A DNA stretch of 64,000 nucleotides from Chryseobacterium cucumeris (GTDB taxonomy: Bacteria; Bacteroidota; Bacteroidia; Flavobacteriales; Weeksellaceae). The notes beneath the pieces are model-generated. The model saw only the letters and a program-made list of their open reading frames with translations. It was not told the origin of the DNA and ran no database searches. The stretch covers positions 4,588,001 to 4,652,000 of the forward strand of contig NZ_CP068760.1 in the NCBI RefSeq assembly GCF_016775705.1, given 5' to 3'. Shown piece by piece: positions 51,225 to 60,311 of the stretch. A program made the translations under genes and the position numbers. Position 1 is the first letter of the stretch. Each line of letters starts with the position of its first letter.

Positions 51225-51563
51225 ATGGACTTCATCGAAAAAATATTCTCAAAATATTCTCAGGAAAAAATCATCAGATGGTTTAAGCAGATTTGTCTTG
51301 CAGAGGCCATTTCATGTCTTTTATTGTATGGTGTTGCGATGATCTGGATCCGGTATGATGAAAATGTATATTCTATCATCTTCATCAGTGTTATTGGTAG
51401 TTTACATGGTTTATTTTTTACTCTTTACCTTCTACTCTGCCTTCCTGCCAGAAAAATTTATAATTGGGATGATGAAGATTTTGTTTTTGCCTTATTATCG
51501 GCATTCTTCCCCTTTGCAACGGTTTGGGTAGATAAAAAGCTGGCCCGATTCGACAGAGAATAA
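51225..51563 (+). CDS. Small membrane protein of unknown function
   Basis: 112 residues, two or three membrane helices (CLAEAISCLLLYGVAMIWIR, then VYSIIFISVIGSLHGLFFTL, and FVFALLSAFFPFATVWVDKK). DUF3817-like spacing is possible but not certain. It begins 6 nt after the TonB-like gene and is followed by a terminator, so nadD, the secreted protein and this gene form one transcript. Confidence 0.75.
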   Translation: MDFIEKIFSKYSQEKIIRWFKQICLAEAISCLLLYGVAMIWIRYDENVYSIIFISVIGSLHGLFFTLYLLLCLPARKIYNWDDEDFVFALLSAFFPFATVWVDKKLARFDRE

Positions 51564-51574
51564 ACAATATTATG

Positions 51575-51600
51575 AAAGGACCTTTTCGGTCCTTTTTTAT
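51575..51600 (+). terminator. Rho-independent terminator after the nadD unit
   Basis: AAAGGACC (51575-51582) pairs with GGTCCTTT around TTTTC, followed by TTTTA, 12 nt after the stop. Confidence 0.88.
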
Positions 51601-51939
51601 TTTACGGATATTACAGCCCCGCTTCACAGATACCTTTGTGTGGAGCATAATTCCTGGATCAGGGGGATAAATTCCAGGTATTAATTATCCATTTTTTTAA
51701 AAAAATCTTTCATAATTTCTTTCATTGATGTAACATTTAGCATCATTTATTTGTCTTATTATACAGAAAGATCAAGCAATCAATATTTTAAACTAAATTT
51801 TTATCAACTGACAATCAATCAATTGCGATGATTCAAAAATATTTTTAAGTACTTTGTATTGCATAATACTAAATTTATTATATATCTTTGTAATGTTAAA
51901 TAACAAACCATACAAGCTATTAATTAAAAAAGAATAATC
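51601..51939. other. Regulatory region of the tandem receptor genes
   Basis: About 340 bp, gene-free. The right end holds a -7 box and an inverted repeat typical of a repressor site; near the left end CCTGGA/TCCAGG (51651-51681 region) may form a weak hairpin. No small RNA recognised. Confidence 0.55.
51853..51890 (+). promoter_or_regulatory. Promoter with embedded inverted repeat before the receptor pair
   Basis: TATCTTTG (51883-51890) is a good -7 box; a TTTG (51853) lies 26 nt before it. Between them GTATTGCATAATAC (51856-51869) is a perfect 5-bp inverted repeat around GCAT. Such a site overlapping a -33 region would suit a PadR- or GntR-like repressor; the regulator is not in this window. 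Confidence 0.5.
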
Positions 51940-54201
51940 ATGAAGACTCAAATTCTTATTGCAGCACTATTTTTCGGTGGACTTATCACTGCCCAGCAGA
52001 AAAAAGACAGTTTGAAAGTAAATGCTATTGATGCAGTGAATCTCAAGAAGCAGGTTTTCAAAAAACAAGGTGACCGTTTGGTATACGATGTAGCTTCTTC
52101 ATCTATAGCTAAAGGAACCAACACCTTTACTCTTTTGAAACAAACACCGATGATTTCCAGCATTGACGGAAAAACGCTGAAGATTTTGGGAAAAAATGAT
52201 GCAATCATTTACATCAACAACAAAAAAACTAATATGGATTCCGAGGCGTTGATTGAAATGCTGAAGTCTACTCCCTCTGAGGATATCCAGAAAATTGAAG
52301 TGATTACAGTTCCCGGCAGTGAATTCCAGGTTGAATCCAAAGAAGGGGTGATCAATATTGTGATGAAAAAAAGCAAAAACAACGGCTACAACGGAACGCT
52401 GAAAATGCAGAACGAGCAGGCTTATTACAATAACCCTAATGCAGGAGCTTCTTTTAATTTCAGACAAGGTAAATGGTCTGGTAATTCCAATTTCAGAACG
52501 GGAAGCTGGACAGACAGACAAAGATATACGCTGTCCAACGGAGATCCTACTTTCAAAAATGAATCCTTTGGATTTAATGATGATCCTAACAAAAACTTTG
52601 GAGGAGGCTTCAACGTTGATTATGAGATTAATAAAAAACACAGTCTGGGATTTTCCTACAACATGAGATACAATAAAAGTTTCAATTCTGTACTGGATAT
52701 TACCAACTGGCAAAACGGAGTCTTAAACAACAGAACAGTGAATAATGAGGATGCACAGACCAGAAATCATTCTTTCAATTTAAATTATGAGATGAAAACA
52801 GATTCTCTGGGAAGTAAACTTACATCAAACGTTTCTTACCTGTGGTTCAACAGAGATAAAGTAAGCTTCAATGAGAGTTTTCCTCTAACGAATGATACGA
52901 TTAACAAATATTCTGCATTGCATCAGGCGGTACCCCAAATTATCAACAACTATGCAGCCAATATTGATTATCTGAAAAAGACAGCAAAGGGCGCGACATG
53001 GTTAATGGGAATCAGCTACAATCACACCAATACAGATAACGATACCAAACAGGATAAACTAATAAAGGGAGAATTTATCATCGATCCCAACCAAACCAAT
53101 CACTTCATTTATAAAGAAAATATTCTTGGAATTTACCTGAACTATGAAAGAAAACTGACTGAAAAAATATCAGGAAAGATTGGTGCCCGCTACGAAATGA
53201 CCAGAAGTACCGGAGATATTGTGGATAAAACAGGTTTTGAAAGAAATTACAACAACCTTCTGCCTTATCTGAATTTAAATTACGCCATCAATTCCGATCA
53301 TAATCTGAGCTATACTTTCTCCAGCAGAATCAGAAGACCGAGATTCTGGGAACTGAATCCTTCAAGAACTTATTTTACTCCAACCAATTATACACAGAAC
53401 AATCCATTTATACTGGCTTCCAAATATTATAATCAGGAGTTAAATTATATGTACAAAAATGCATTCTATGCCAATCTTAGTTTTAATATGGTGGAAGATG
53501 CAGCAGCTTCAGACCTGATTCCATTGCAGGGAACGGTAACAGCTCCTAAAAAAGATGCTGAGGGGAAAATCATCAAGGATATCAAAGGAAATCCAATTAT
53601 GGAAACTACCCGATTCTTAAGATATATCAGAACCAATTATGGTAAAAACAGGGAAATTGCTCTTACTCTTGGAATGAACAAGTCCTGGTTCAAAGACATC
53701 TGGACAACCAATTATTCTGTCAATCTGGGATATGTTACCTACAAAGGCGGAGTATTTGAAGATCCTACTTCCATGCCGGTTCCGGGAGAAACTGAAGTAG
53801 TGGATCCTTATATCATTGATGTTAAAAACTATAATATGTCTGCAACCATCAATAATGTGATCAGACTGTCTTCTAAAAAAGACTGGTTCCTGGGAGTGAA
53901 TTACTTCTTTGCCAGCCAGACTGCCATGGAAGGAGGTATGATCCGAGCAAGACAAAGCTTCGATTTCAGTCTGAAAAAAATTGCAGGAGACTGGACTATT
54001 GTAGCGGAAGTGAGTGACTTATTTAATCAAAGTTTCTACAGCATTAGAGGCGTACAGCCCGATGGAAAATTTAACAATATCACCAACTTCAATTATCCAA
54101 GGTTTATGAGCCTAGGGGTTACTTATAATTTCGGAAATCAGAAACTGAAAAAAGCAAGGGAAATGAAATCGGCTAATGATGCTGTAAAATCAAGAACCTA
54201 A
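51940..54201 (+). CDS. Outer membrane beta-barrel receptor (TonB-dependent type), copy 1
   Basis: 753 residues. Signal peptide TQILIAALFFGGLITAQ, a plug-like domain (VFKKQGDRLVYDVASSSIAK, LLKQTPMISSIDGKTLKILG, IQKIEVITVPGSEFQVESKE, GVINIVMKK) and a long beta-barrel (KISGKIGARYEMTRSTGDI, NLSYTFSSRIRRPRFWELNP) ending GVTYNFGNQKLKKAREM. This is the OMP_b-brl_3 type common in Bacteroidota; it lacks a CarboxypepD_reg domain and a clear TonB box. The ligand is unknown. Copy 2 follows after 46 bp. Confidence 0.92.
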   Translation: MKTQILIAALFFGGLITAQQKKDSLKVNAIDAVNLKKQVFKKQGDRLVYDVASSSIAKGTNTFTLLKQTPMISSIDGKTLKILGKNDAIIYINNKKTNMDSEALIEMLKSTPSEDIQKIEVITVPGSEFQVESKEGVINIVMKKSKNNGYNGTLKMQNEQAYYNNPNAGASFNFRQGKWSGNSNFRTGSWTDRQRYTLSNGDPTFKNESFGFNDDPNKNFGGGFNVDYEINKKHSLGFSYNMRYNKSFNSVLDITNWQNGVLNNRTVNNEDAQTRNHSFNLNYEMKTDSLGSKLTSNVSYLWFNRDKVSFNESFPLTNDTINKYSALHQAVPQIINNYAANIDYLKKTAKGATWLMGISYNHTNTDNDTKQDKLIKGEFIIDPNQTNHFIYKENILGIYLNYERKLTEKISGKIGARYEMTRSTGDIVDKTGFERNYNNLLPYLNLNYAINSDHNLSYTFSSRIRRPRFWELNPSRTYFTPTNYTQNNPFILASKYYNQELNYMYKNAFYANLSFNMVEDAAASDLIPLQGTVTAPKKDAEGKIIKDIKGNPIMETTRFLRYIRTNYGKNREIALTLGMNKSWFKDIWTTNYSVNLGYVTYKGGVFEDPTSMPVPGETEVVDPYIIDVKNYNMSATINNVIRLSSKKDWFLGVNYFFASQTAMEGGMIRARQSFDFSLKKIAGDWTIVAEVSDLFNQSFYSIRGVQPDGKFNNITNFNYPRFMSLGVTYNFGNQKLKKAREMKSANDAVKSRT

Positions 54202-54247
54202 TCTATAACCACTTATTTCACTAAATCCACTCTTAAATAAAAACAAC

Positions 54248-56506
54248 ATGAAACGTATAATTTTGTCAATGGCAATTGTATTCGGTACCTGTGCATTTGC
54301 ACAAGAGAAGAAATCTGATACGGCAAAAACAAAAAACATAGAAGGTGTTACCATCACAAAGCAGGTTTTCAAAAAGCAAAGTGACCGTTTTGTATACGAT
54401 GTGGCAGCATCACCTGTTGCCAAAGGAAACACCACTTTTGACCTTTTAAAACAAACTCCTTTATTATCTTCTACAGATGATAAAACATTAAAAATAGCAG
54501 GAAAAAACAATGCTCTGATCTATATCAACGGAAGAAAAAGCAATATGGATTCTGAGTCACTGGCTCAGTTTCTGAAAAATACTCCGGCTGAAAATATCCA
54601 GAAAATTGAAGTGATTACTGTTCCCGGCAGCGAGTATCAGGTAGAATCTTCTGATGGAATCATCAATATCATTTTAAAGAAAAAAATGAGTGACGGTCTC
54701 AACGGAAACATGAGAATGTCTAACACAACCAATAAGTATAACGGAAGCCAGGCAAGTTTCTCAGCCAATTACAGAAAAGATAAACTGGGAGTAAGTGCCA
54801 GTCTTAGCGGCGGTGAAAATATCGAAGCACAAACCTATACCCTGAGAAACGGAACCTCAACAACTTCCAACGAGTCTACCGGGGATATTGACGATCCGAA
54901 TAAAAACATAGGAGGTTATCTGAATATTGATTACCAGCTGAACGACAAAAGCAACCTTGCCTTATCATGGAATACATGGGCCAATAAAAGTTATAATTCA
55001 ACGGTAGATTTATTCAATACCATAAAAAAAACGAATACGGAATATACATGGTCTAAAAACAGAGAGAATACACGATCTTATAACAATTCTGTGAATTTAA
55101 ACTATGAATTAAAAACGGATTCTCTGGGTAGCAAACTGAATGTAAATGCAGCATACCTCAACTACAGAAGGTTCCAGTTTACGGATAACCAAACCTTTAC
55201 CTCAGATATCAACCGAAATGTAGGAGCAAGAACAAAACAAGTTATTCAGGACCTTCCGCAGATCATTAATAATTTCTCCGGAATGGTGGATTATAATCAA
55301 AAGTTTAAAAATGATCTTACCGTTTCCGTCGGTGGAAATTATAACAAGACTAAAACAGATAACGATTCTAAAAACATCACTTATTCATTTAATCCCGTAA
55401 CAGCTCCGGATTCAAGACCCAACCATTTTATCTATGATGAAAACATCTACGGAATGTATCTTACTGTTGAGAAAAAAATTTCCGACAAACTTTCAGGAAA
55501 AGTAGGTGCCAGATACGAGATCACCAACAGTCTTGGTACGTCTGACAACGCTCCCACAGAAGCCCTTAGAAGAATTGAGAGAAATTACAAAAACCTTCTT
55601 CCCTATCTCAGCCTGAATTATGCGATTAATGATAAAAACAATATTTCCTATTCCTTTTCAAGCAGAATGAGAAGGCCAAGTTTCTGGGAACTTAATCCGG
55701 TAAAAAATATTCTGACCGATGATAACTATACTCAGAACGATCCGTTTGTAAAGGCCTCTTCCAACTACAATCAGGAACTTACTTATATGTACAGAAATTC
55801 GTATTTCCTGATTTTAAACCATTCTTACATTCAGGACGTCATTACACAGGTTCCGCTTCAGGGATACCCGGTATCACCGGATGGTAAAATTGGTGATAAT
55901 CCTGCATTGAGATACATCAGAACCAACTTTGGAAATAAGCAGGAAATGTCGGCCATGGTAGGTATTCAGAAGTCGTTTTTCAAACAGTACTGGACAACCA
56001 ATTTCAATATTGGAGTGCAGCATAATATCAACAATGGAAGTCTTGATACTGATCCTACAACCGGGGATCGCTTCAAAGATCAAAAAGGGCCTAATGGAAA
56101 CTTTATTACCTACACCAATAAAACCAATTCTACCAGTCTTCTGATCCAGACCAATAATACCATCCGTCTTGATAAAAAGAAAACATGGTTCTTCGGACTT
56201 AATTATTTCTTTGTTGACAAACAGCAGATTGAGCTTGGTTCACTGAAAAACTTAATGAGTCTGGATCTCAGTCTTAAAAAAATGTGGAACGACTGGACTT
56301 TTGCAGTGAATGTAAATGATGTACTGAATACCAATATTGTTAAAATTGAAGACTTTCAAGACAACGGAAATTATAATTATATCCACCAAAACCGTTACAA
56401 CAGAAGTTTAATCGTAAGCCTTACCTACAATTTCGGAAACCAGAAAGTGAAAAAGGTAAGAGACATCGAAGGGGCATCAGATGCCATCAAAAGCAGAACA
56501 AGATAG
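54248..56506 (+). CDS. Outer membrane beta-barrel receptor (TonB-dependent type), copy 2
   Basis: 752 residues, paralogue of the preceding gene. The plug region matches closely (VFKKQSDRFVYDVAASPVAK, LLKQTPLLSSTDDKTLKIAG, IQKIEVITVPGSEYQVESSD) while the barrel loops differ in sequence and length, as expected if they bind different ligands. Signal peptide RIILSMAIVFGTCAFAQ. The end SLTYNFGNQKVKKVRDIEGA again resembles copy 1. Terminator follows, so both probably share the promoter at 51853. Confidence 0.92.
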   Translation: MKRIILSMAIVFGTCAFAQEKKSDTAKTKNIEGVTITKQVFKKQSDRFVYDVAASPVAKGNTTFDLLKQTPLLSSTDDKTLKIAGKNNALIYINGRKSNMDSESLAQFLKNTPAENIQKIEVITVPGSEYQVESSDGIINIILKKKMSDGLNGNMRMSNTTNKYNGSQASFSANYRKDKLGVSASLSGGENIEAQTYTLRNGTSTTSNESTGDIDDPNKNIGGYLNIDYQLNDKSNLALSWNTWANKSYNSTVDLFNTIKKTNTEYTWSKNRENTRSYNNSVNLNYELKTDSLGSKLNVNAAYLNYRRFQFTDNQTFTSDINRNVGARTKQVIQDLPQIINNFSGMVDYNQKFKNDLTVSVGGNYNKTKTDNDSKNITYSFNPVTAPDSRPNHFIYDENIYGMYLTVEKKISDKLSGKVGARYEITNSLGTSDNAPTEALRRIERNYKNLLPYLSLNYAINDKNNISYSFSSRMRRPSFWELNPVKNILTDDNYTQNDPFVKASSNYNQELTYMYRNSYFLILNHSYIQDVITQVPLQGYPVSPDGKIGDNPALRYIRTNFGNKQEMSAMVGIQKSFFKQYWTTNFNIGVQHNINNGSLDTDPTTGDRFKDQKGPNGNFITYTNKTNSTSLLIQTNNTIRLDKKKTWFFGLNYFFVDKQQIELGSLKNLMSLDLSLKKMWNDWTFAVNVNDVLNTNIVKIEDFQDNGNYNYIHQNRYNRSLIVSLTYNFGNQKVKKVRDIEGASDAIKSRTR

Positions 56507-56543
56507 AGAATTATCTTTCTTCATATTTAATTATTCTTACGGT

Positions 56544-56573
56544 ATCCGCTGATTCTTTTCAGCGGATTTTTTA
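56544..56573 (+). terminator. Rho-independent terminator after the receptor pair
   Basis: ATCCGCTGA (56544-56552) pairs with TCAGCGGAT (56559-56567), followed by T6, 38 nt after the stop. Confidence 0.92.
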
Positions 56574-56585
56574 TATTTAATCATT

Positions 56586-57446
56586 ATGAAAAAAGATATA
56601 AAAATTATTTTGATATCCCTCAGCCTCCTTTTTCTATGGACAGCTTGCAAAGAAAAAAAGATAAAGCTTGGTAAAGATATCCACTTTGATAAGGAGGAAA
56701 ATATTCACTATGGAAACAATCCAGAGCAGGTTATGGATCTTTATATTCCATCTGCACGAACGAATAAAGAAAAGGATGTTTTTATTATGATTCATGGTGG
56801 AGGCTGGAGGGCTGGAGATAAATCACAACTCACCTTTTTCACACTCTCTATGATGCAGAAATTTCCTGATCATATTTTCGTTAATATGAACTACAGACTT
56901 GCTTCAGCTACGAGCTTTGGACTTCCAAATCAAACTAATGATATTAAAAAGGTAATTGAATTATTAAAAAATAAACTAGGCTACCATCCCAATGTGATTT
57001 TATTAGGCAACAGCGCCGGAGGCCATTTATCGATGTTGTATGCCTACAAGTTTGATGCGGATAAAAAAGTAAAAGCTGTAATTAACATTGTTGGCCCGGC
57101 AGACCTCTCTGATCCGGGTTTCAAAAATTATCAGGAGTATTCTTTTGTGGAAAGCAGACTTGTGGATCCTGAAATAATTCAAACCGGAACATCAAAGATA
57201 GGTTTTGCCAGTCCTGTGAAATGGATAAAAAGCGATTCCCCTCCTACTTTATCTTACTATGGAAATTCGGACCGCGTAATTCCGTTTACACAAGAAAAAA
57301 GACTGGATTCAGCTTTGACAGCCAACCATGTTATCCGTGAATCTTATCAATTTAATGGTGGGCACCTGGATTGGGATAAACATCCAAATGACGAATTCTT
57401 TATCAATAAAATAGAAACATTTCTTAAGAAAGCAAACAAAAAATAA
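56586..57446 (+). CDS. Lipoprotein alpha/beta hydrolase (esterase)
   Basis: 286 residues. A lipoprotein-like signal (IILISLSLLFLWTACKEKK, cysteine as lipid site). The hydrolase fold shows the oxyanion motif MIHGGGWRAGDKSQ, the nucleophile GNSAGGHLSM, acid in YYGNSDRVIPF and base His in FNGGHLDWDKHPND. It is related to BD-FAE/carboxylesterases that cleave esters such as those on xylan or feruloyl groups. A location in the envelope and a role beside the GH43 enzyme are inferred. Convergent with the GH43 gene. Confidence 0.9.
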   Translation: MKKDIKIILISLSLLFLWTACKEKKIKLGKDIHFDKEENIHYGNNPEQVMDLYIPSARTNKEKDVFIMIHGGGWRAGDKSQLTFFTLSMMQKFPDHIFVNMNYRLASATSFGLPNQTNDIKKVIELLKNKLGYHPNVILLGNSAGGHLSMLYAYKFDADKKVKAVINIVGPADLSDPGFKNYQEYSFVESRLVDPEIIQTGTSKIGFASPVKWIKSDSPPTLSYYGNSDRVIPFTQEKRLDSALTANHVIRESYQFNGGHLDWDKHPNDEFFINKIETFLKKANKK

Positions 57447-57473
57447 CACGTCCTGAATCCTCAAAACGTGTTA
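57444..57473. terminator. Bidirectional terminator between esterase and GH43
   Basis: TAACACGT (57444-57451) pairs with ACGTGTTA (57466-57473); the stem includes the esterase stop codon, and A/T-rich sequence follows on either strand. Confidence 0.65.
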
Positions 57474-57493
57474 TATTTTATTTTTAAATTGAT

Positions 57494-59248
57494 TTATTCA
57501 GATTTTGCAACAGCTGTTCTTTCCGAGACGCCATTGGCATTAAAAGCTTCAATCTGGAAATAATAGGCATCCGTTCGGTCTGCTCCGGTAAAGAAATACT
57601 CATTCTTTCCGTACACCATAATGCTTCCATACAATTTATCGGGAGTTTTTCCAAAATAAATTACATAGCCATCCGCTTCAGGATTCTGCTGCCACTTCAT
57701 CCAGATACTTCTTCTTTCACCATACTTCTTTGGATCAGCTCTCAGAGGAACAAACCCTTCCACTTTAGCAGGCTGCTTTCCTGCTCCTTTTCCGAATACT
57801 CTGAAGCCGCTTAATGCAAATTTTCCTGTTGGCATTTTAAGGTTTTCCATTTTAAGGAAACGGGCTTTTGCAGGCTGTTCAAGTTCTACATAGTCGTGAG
57901 GTACGTCTTTTGTGTTTTTGCTTTTATCCACAATCACATTCCATTTTTTCCCGTCATTGGAGCCATAGATTTTATATTGATGCATTTTCCCCAACGTTTT
58001 TCCCATAAATTCTGCATCCTGATCCGCATAATTGATCTGAATGGCATTAATTGTCGAAACTTCACCCAGATCCGTCTCGAACCATTCCCCGGAATTTCCT
58101 GTCTTAGCACTCCAATACGTTTTGATATCTTCATCTACCGCATAGTTGGGCTGATATCCACCCAAAGTAGATGAAACCTGCACCGGTTTATTATAGTTCA
58201 ACAGCATCCATCCGGCAAAAAGACCTTTTGAAAAATCTTTTCCCTGTGCATATTGGGGAAGATAAGTCGGATAATCGCCATAAGCCGTGTTACAGTACAT
58301 CACATCATCTTTATCAAATCCTGCCGGCCAGATTCCCAGTCTTCTTTCAAAATTATTTTTAGTTGAAATAAAGATGGTCGAAACATGCCACCAGTTTTTG
58401 TAATTGTCTTCAAATGTCGCTCCGTGCCCTGCACCTCTTGCAAAACCGCCCGGTTTATAAGAGAACGGATTATGCTGCTGATATTCGAAGCCTTCCAGAG
58501 GATTTTTACTTACATACACTCCATCGGAATAGCCGCTGAATTCTGTTGCCGGAGCACCATACTGCATATAATATTTCCCGTTATGCTTCGTCATCCACGC
58601 TCCTTCTACAAAAGGCTGCAGAAAAACATTATCATTATATTCCCCAAACCTTTCCCAACCGTGGTCTTCAGGCTTTAGCTTAATAATCGGTTTTACGAAA
58701 CCTTCGGACTGAAGGTTTTTTACTTTCACTTCTGTTCCCAGCAATGGCCATTCATTGCTTGAACCCCAGTACAGATATAATTTATTCTTATCTTCATCAT
58801 AATGGAATGCAGGATCCCACGCTCCTACCTTCAGTGTATCCACAGCAATTTTCCAGTCGTCTTTGGTGGGATTAGTACTTTTCCAGATCGGGAAATCCTG
58901 TTCCCAGGTAGAGCCATACACATACAAAGTATCTTTCATTGCCCAGACTGCCGGGGCATTAAGATCATGGATGTATTTGTTATCTCTGAGGAATTTCCTT
59001 TTTACAAACTTCCAATCCAGCATATCATCACTGTACCAGTATCCTTCCTGATTGGTAGAAAAAAGGAAAAGTTTATTTTTAAAATTGACAATTACCGGAT
59101 CTGCTGTAGCGCGGTGCTTTCCCTGTTTGGAAAAGGCTTCAAAAGGGGTATATCCGTAGTCGATATTGATAGGATTGCAGAATGTTTTCTGCTGGGCTCC
59201 AACAATAATTCCAATAAAAATTGTTAATGATAAAAAATATTGTCTCAT
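57494..59248 (-). CDS. Secreted GH43 glycoside hydrolase with discoidin and FN3-like domains
   Basis: 584 residues; signal peptide RQYFLSLTIFIGIIVGAQ. The five-bladed propeller carries GH43 features: TADPVIVNFKNKLFLFS (first Asp), VGAWDPAFHYDEDKNKLYLY (second Asp) and the GHGATFEDNYKNWWHV segment. Residues ~345-485 are an F5/8 (discoidin) sugar-binding domain (YWSAKTGNSGEWFETDLGEV, ARFLKMENLKMPTGKFAL), and ~495-584 a fibronectin-III-like domain (WMKWQQNPEADGYVIYFGKT). GH43 enzymes act on arabinan, xylan or galactan. There is no T9SS C-terminal sorting signal visible, so export ends in the periplasm or outside by Sec. Confidence 0.92.
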   Translation of the reverse strand: MRQYFLSLTIFIGIIVGAQQKTFCNPINIDYGYTPFEAFSKQGKHRATADPVIVNFKNKLFLFSTNQEGYWYSDDMLDWKFVKRKFLRDNKYIHDLNAPAVWAMKDTLYVYGSTWEQDFPIWKSTNPTKDDWKIAVDTLKVGAWDPAFHYDEDKNKLYLYWGSSNEWPLLGTEVKVKNLQSEGFVKPIIKLKPEDHGWERFGEYNDNVFLQPFVEGAWMTKHNGKYYMQYGAPATEFSGYSDGVYVSKNPLEGFEYQQHNPFSYKPGGFARGAGHGATFEDNYKNWWHVSTIFISTKNNFERRLGIWPAGFDKDDVMYCNTAYGDYPTYLPQYAQGKDFSKGLFAGWMLLNYNKPVQVSSTLGGYQPNYAVDEDIKTYWSAKTGNSGEWFETDLGEVSTINAIQINYADQDAEFMGKTLGKMHQYKIYGSNDGKKWNVIVDKSKNTKDVPHDYVELEQPAKARFLKMENLKMPTGKFALSGFRVFGKGAGKQPAKVEGFVPLRADPKKYGERRSIWMKWQQNPEADGYVIYFGKTPDKLYGSIMVYGKNEYFFTGADRTDAYYFQIEAFNANGVSERTAVAKSE

Positions 59249-59276
59249 TTTCAGATTTTAAACGTTCCGGACAAAG

Positions 59277-60302
59277 TTAACTAACTTTTTTGGGTTTTCT
59301 CCAAATAAAGCCGTCCAGAAGATAATGAGTGAGCTGCGGAACAACCAGTAAAGGAACCAGAAACTGAAAGAGATTTTCTGAGATCACCACATTCAGGGAA
59401 AAGTGCTCATTCCAGACAAGCGTTTCCCACAAAAATTCTTCGAGAAAGGCAAACAATAAAATGACTCCGACAAATAGGAATATTCCTGAAAAGGATTTAA
59501 AAATCTGCATCCGGTTCAGCTGATGATTTTCTTTTTGCTTTATTTCCCGGATATAGATCAATGCGATATAGGGAATACCGTGAGAAACCACATTCAGAAA
59601 AGTAAACAGAAGATCATTATTGAAGTAAACAATCCCGAAATACCAGGAAAGAAAAGTCCCGGTGATCAGTGCTGTTTTCGGAATGTTAATTTTTTTTGTT
59701 TTAAAAGCTTCAACAACAGTTTTAATAATCCAAATAATCAGAATGGCAAAATAGATAATGGTAATTAAAGGAATATAATCCGGAAGATTTTGAAGCCAGT
59801 CAAACTCATTGTTGACAAACCAGGTGAAGGCACGGGGCGTTTTAAACCAGTACAGCATCGGATAAATCGTTGCGGAATACACAGCCACCTCATCTATTTT
59901 TTTGCTCCAGTTATCCGGTTCAAAGCGCGCATAGATTCTCATAAATCCGTATTGCTGCCGTATAAAATGAAAAACGGCAATCAATGCCAGTACTGACCAG
60001 AATGTCAGGCTACCCAACTGGAACAGGAGCATTCCCAAGATCCAGCTCAAAACAGGAATTCCCAGATACAGCAGTTTATTTTTCTGTATTTCTCCCTTTA
60101 CGAAATACGTTTTGAACAGCGTAGAATATACATGAGCCACATCCACAAAAACGATCAGGAAAAGCCATGTGTAAAAGGAATAATGATTTTCCAGCCCCTG
60201 AATTTGTTTCTGAAATAGAAAGATAATCATCAATACCAGAAAAGGCGGCGATAAAATAAACCACCAGTCTGTTTTTGCATTATGTATCCACGGTTGTTTC
60301 AT
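59277..60302 (-). CDS. Multi-pass membrane protein, last gene of the polyamine-like operon
   Basis: 341 residues with about eight membrane segments (WWFILSPPFLVLMIIFLFQK, WSVLALIAVFHFIRQQYGFM, WLQNLPDYIPLITIIYFAIL). Several histidines sit near membrane edges: DVAHVYS, FHFIRQQYG, SHGIPYIA, LTHYLLDG. That placement recalls di-iron membrane oxidases, but no known histidine-box pattern fits, so the function remains open. It begins 9 nt after the FAD gene ends. Confidence 0.8.
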   Translation of the reverse strand: MKQPWIHNAKTDWWFILSPPFLVLMIIFLFQKQIQGLENHYSFYTWLFLIVFVDVAHVYSTLFKTYFVKGEIQKNKLLYLGIPVLSWILGMLLFQLGSLTFWSVLALIAVFHFIRQQYGFMRIYARFEPDNWSKKIDEVAVYSATIYPMLYWFKTPRAFTWFVNNEFDWLQNLPDYIPLITIIYFAILIIWIIKTVVEAFKTKKINIPKTALITGTFLSWYFGIVYFNNDLLFTFLNVVSHGIPYIALIYIREIKQKENHQLNRMQIFKSFSGIFLFVGVILLFAFLEEFLWETLVWNEHFSLNVVISENLFQFLVPLLVVPQLTHYLLDGFIWRKPKKVS

Positions 60303-60311
60303 TGTTGTATT

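Noticed and set aside
52099-52713. 204-residue minus-strand ORF
   Set aside because: Antisense shadow of the first receptor gene.
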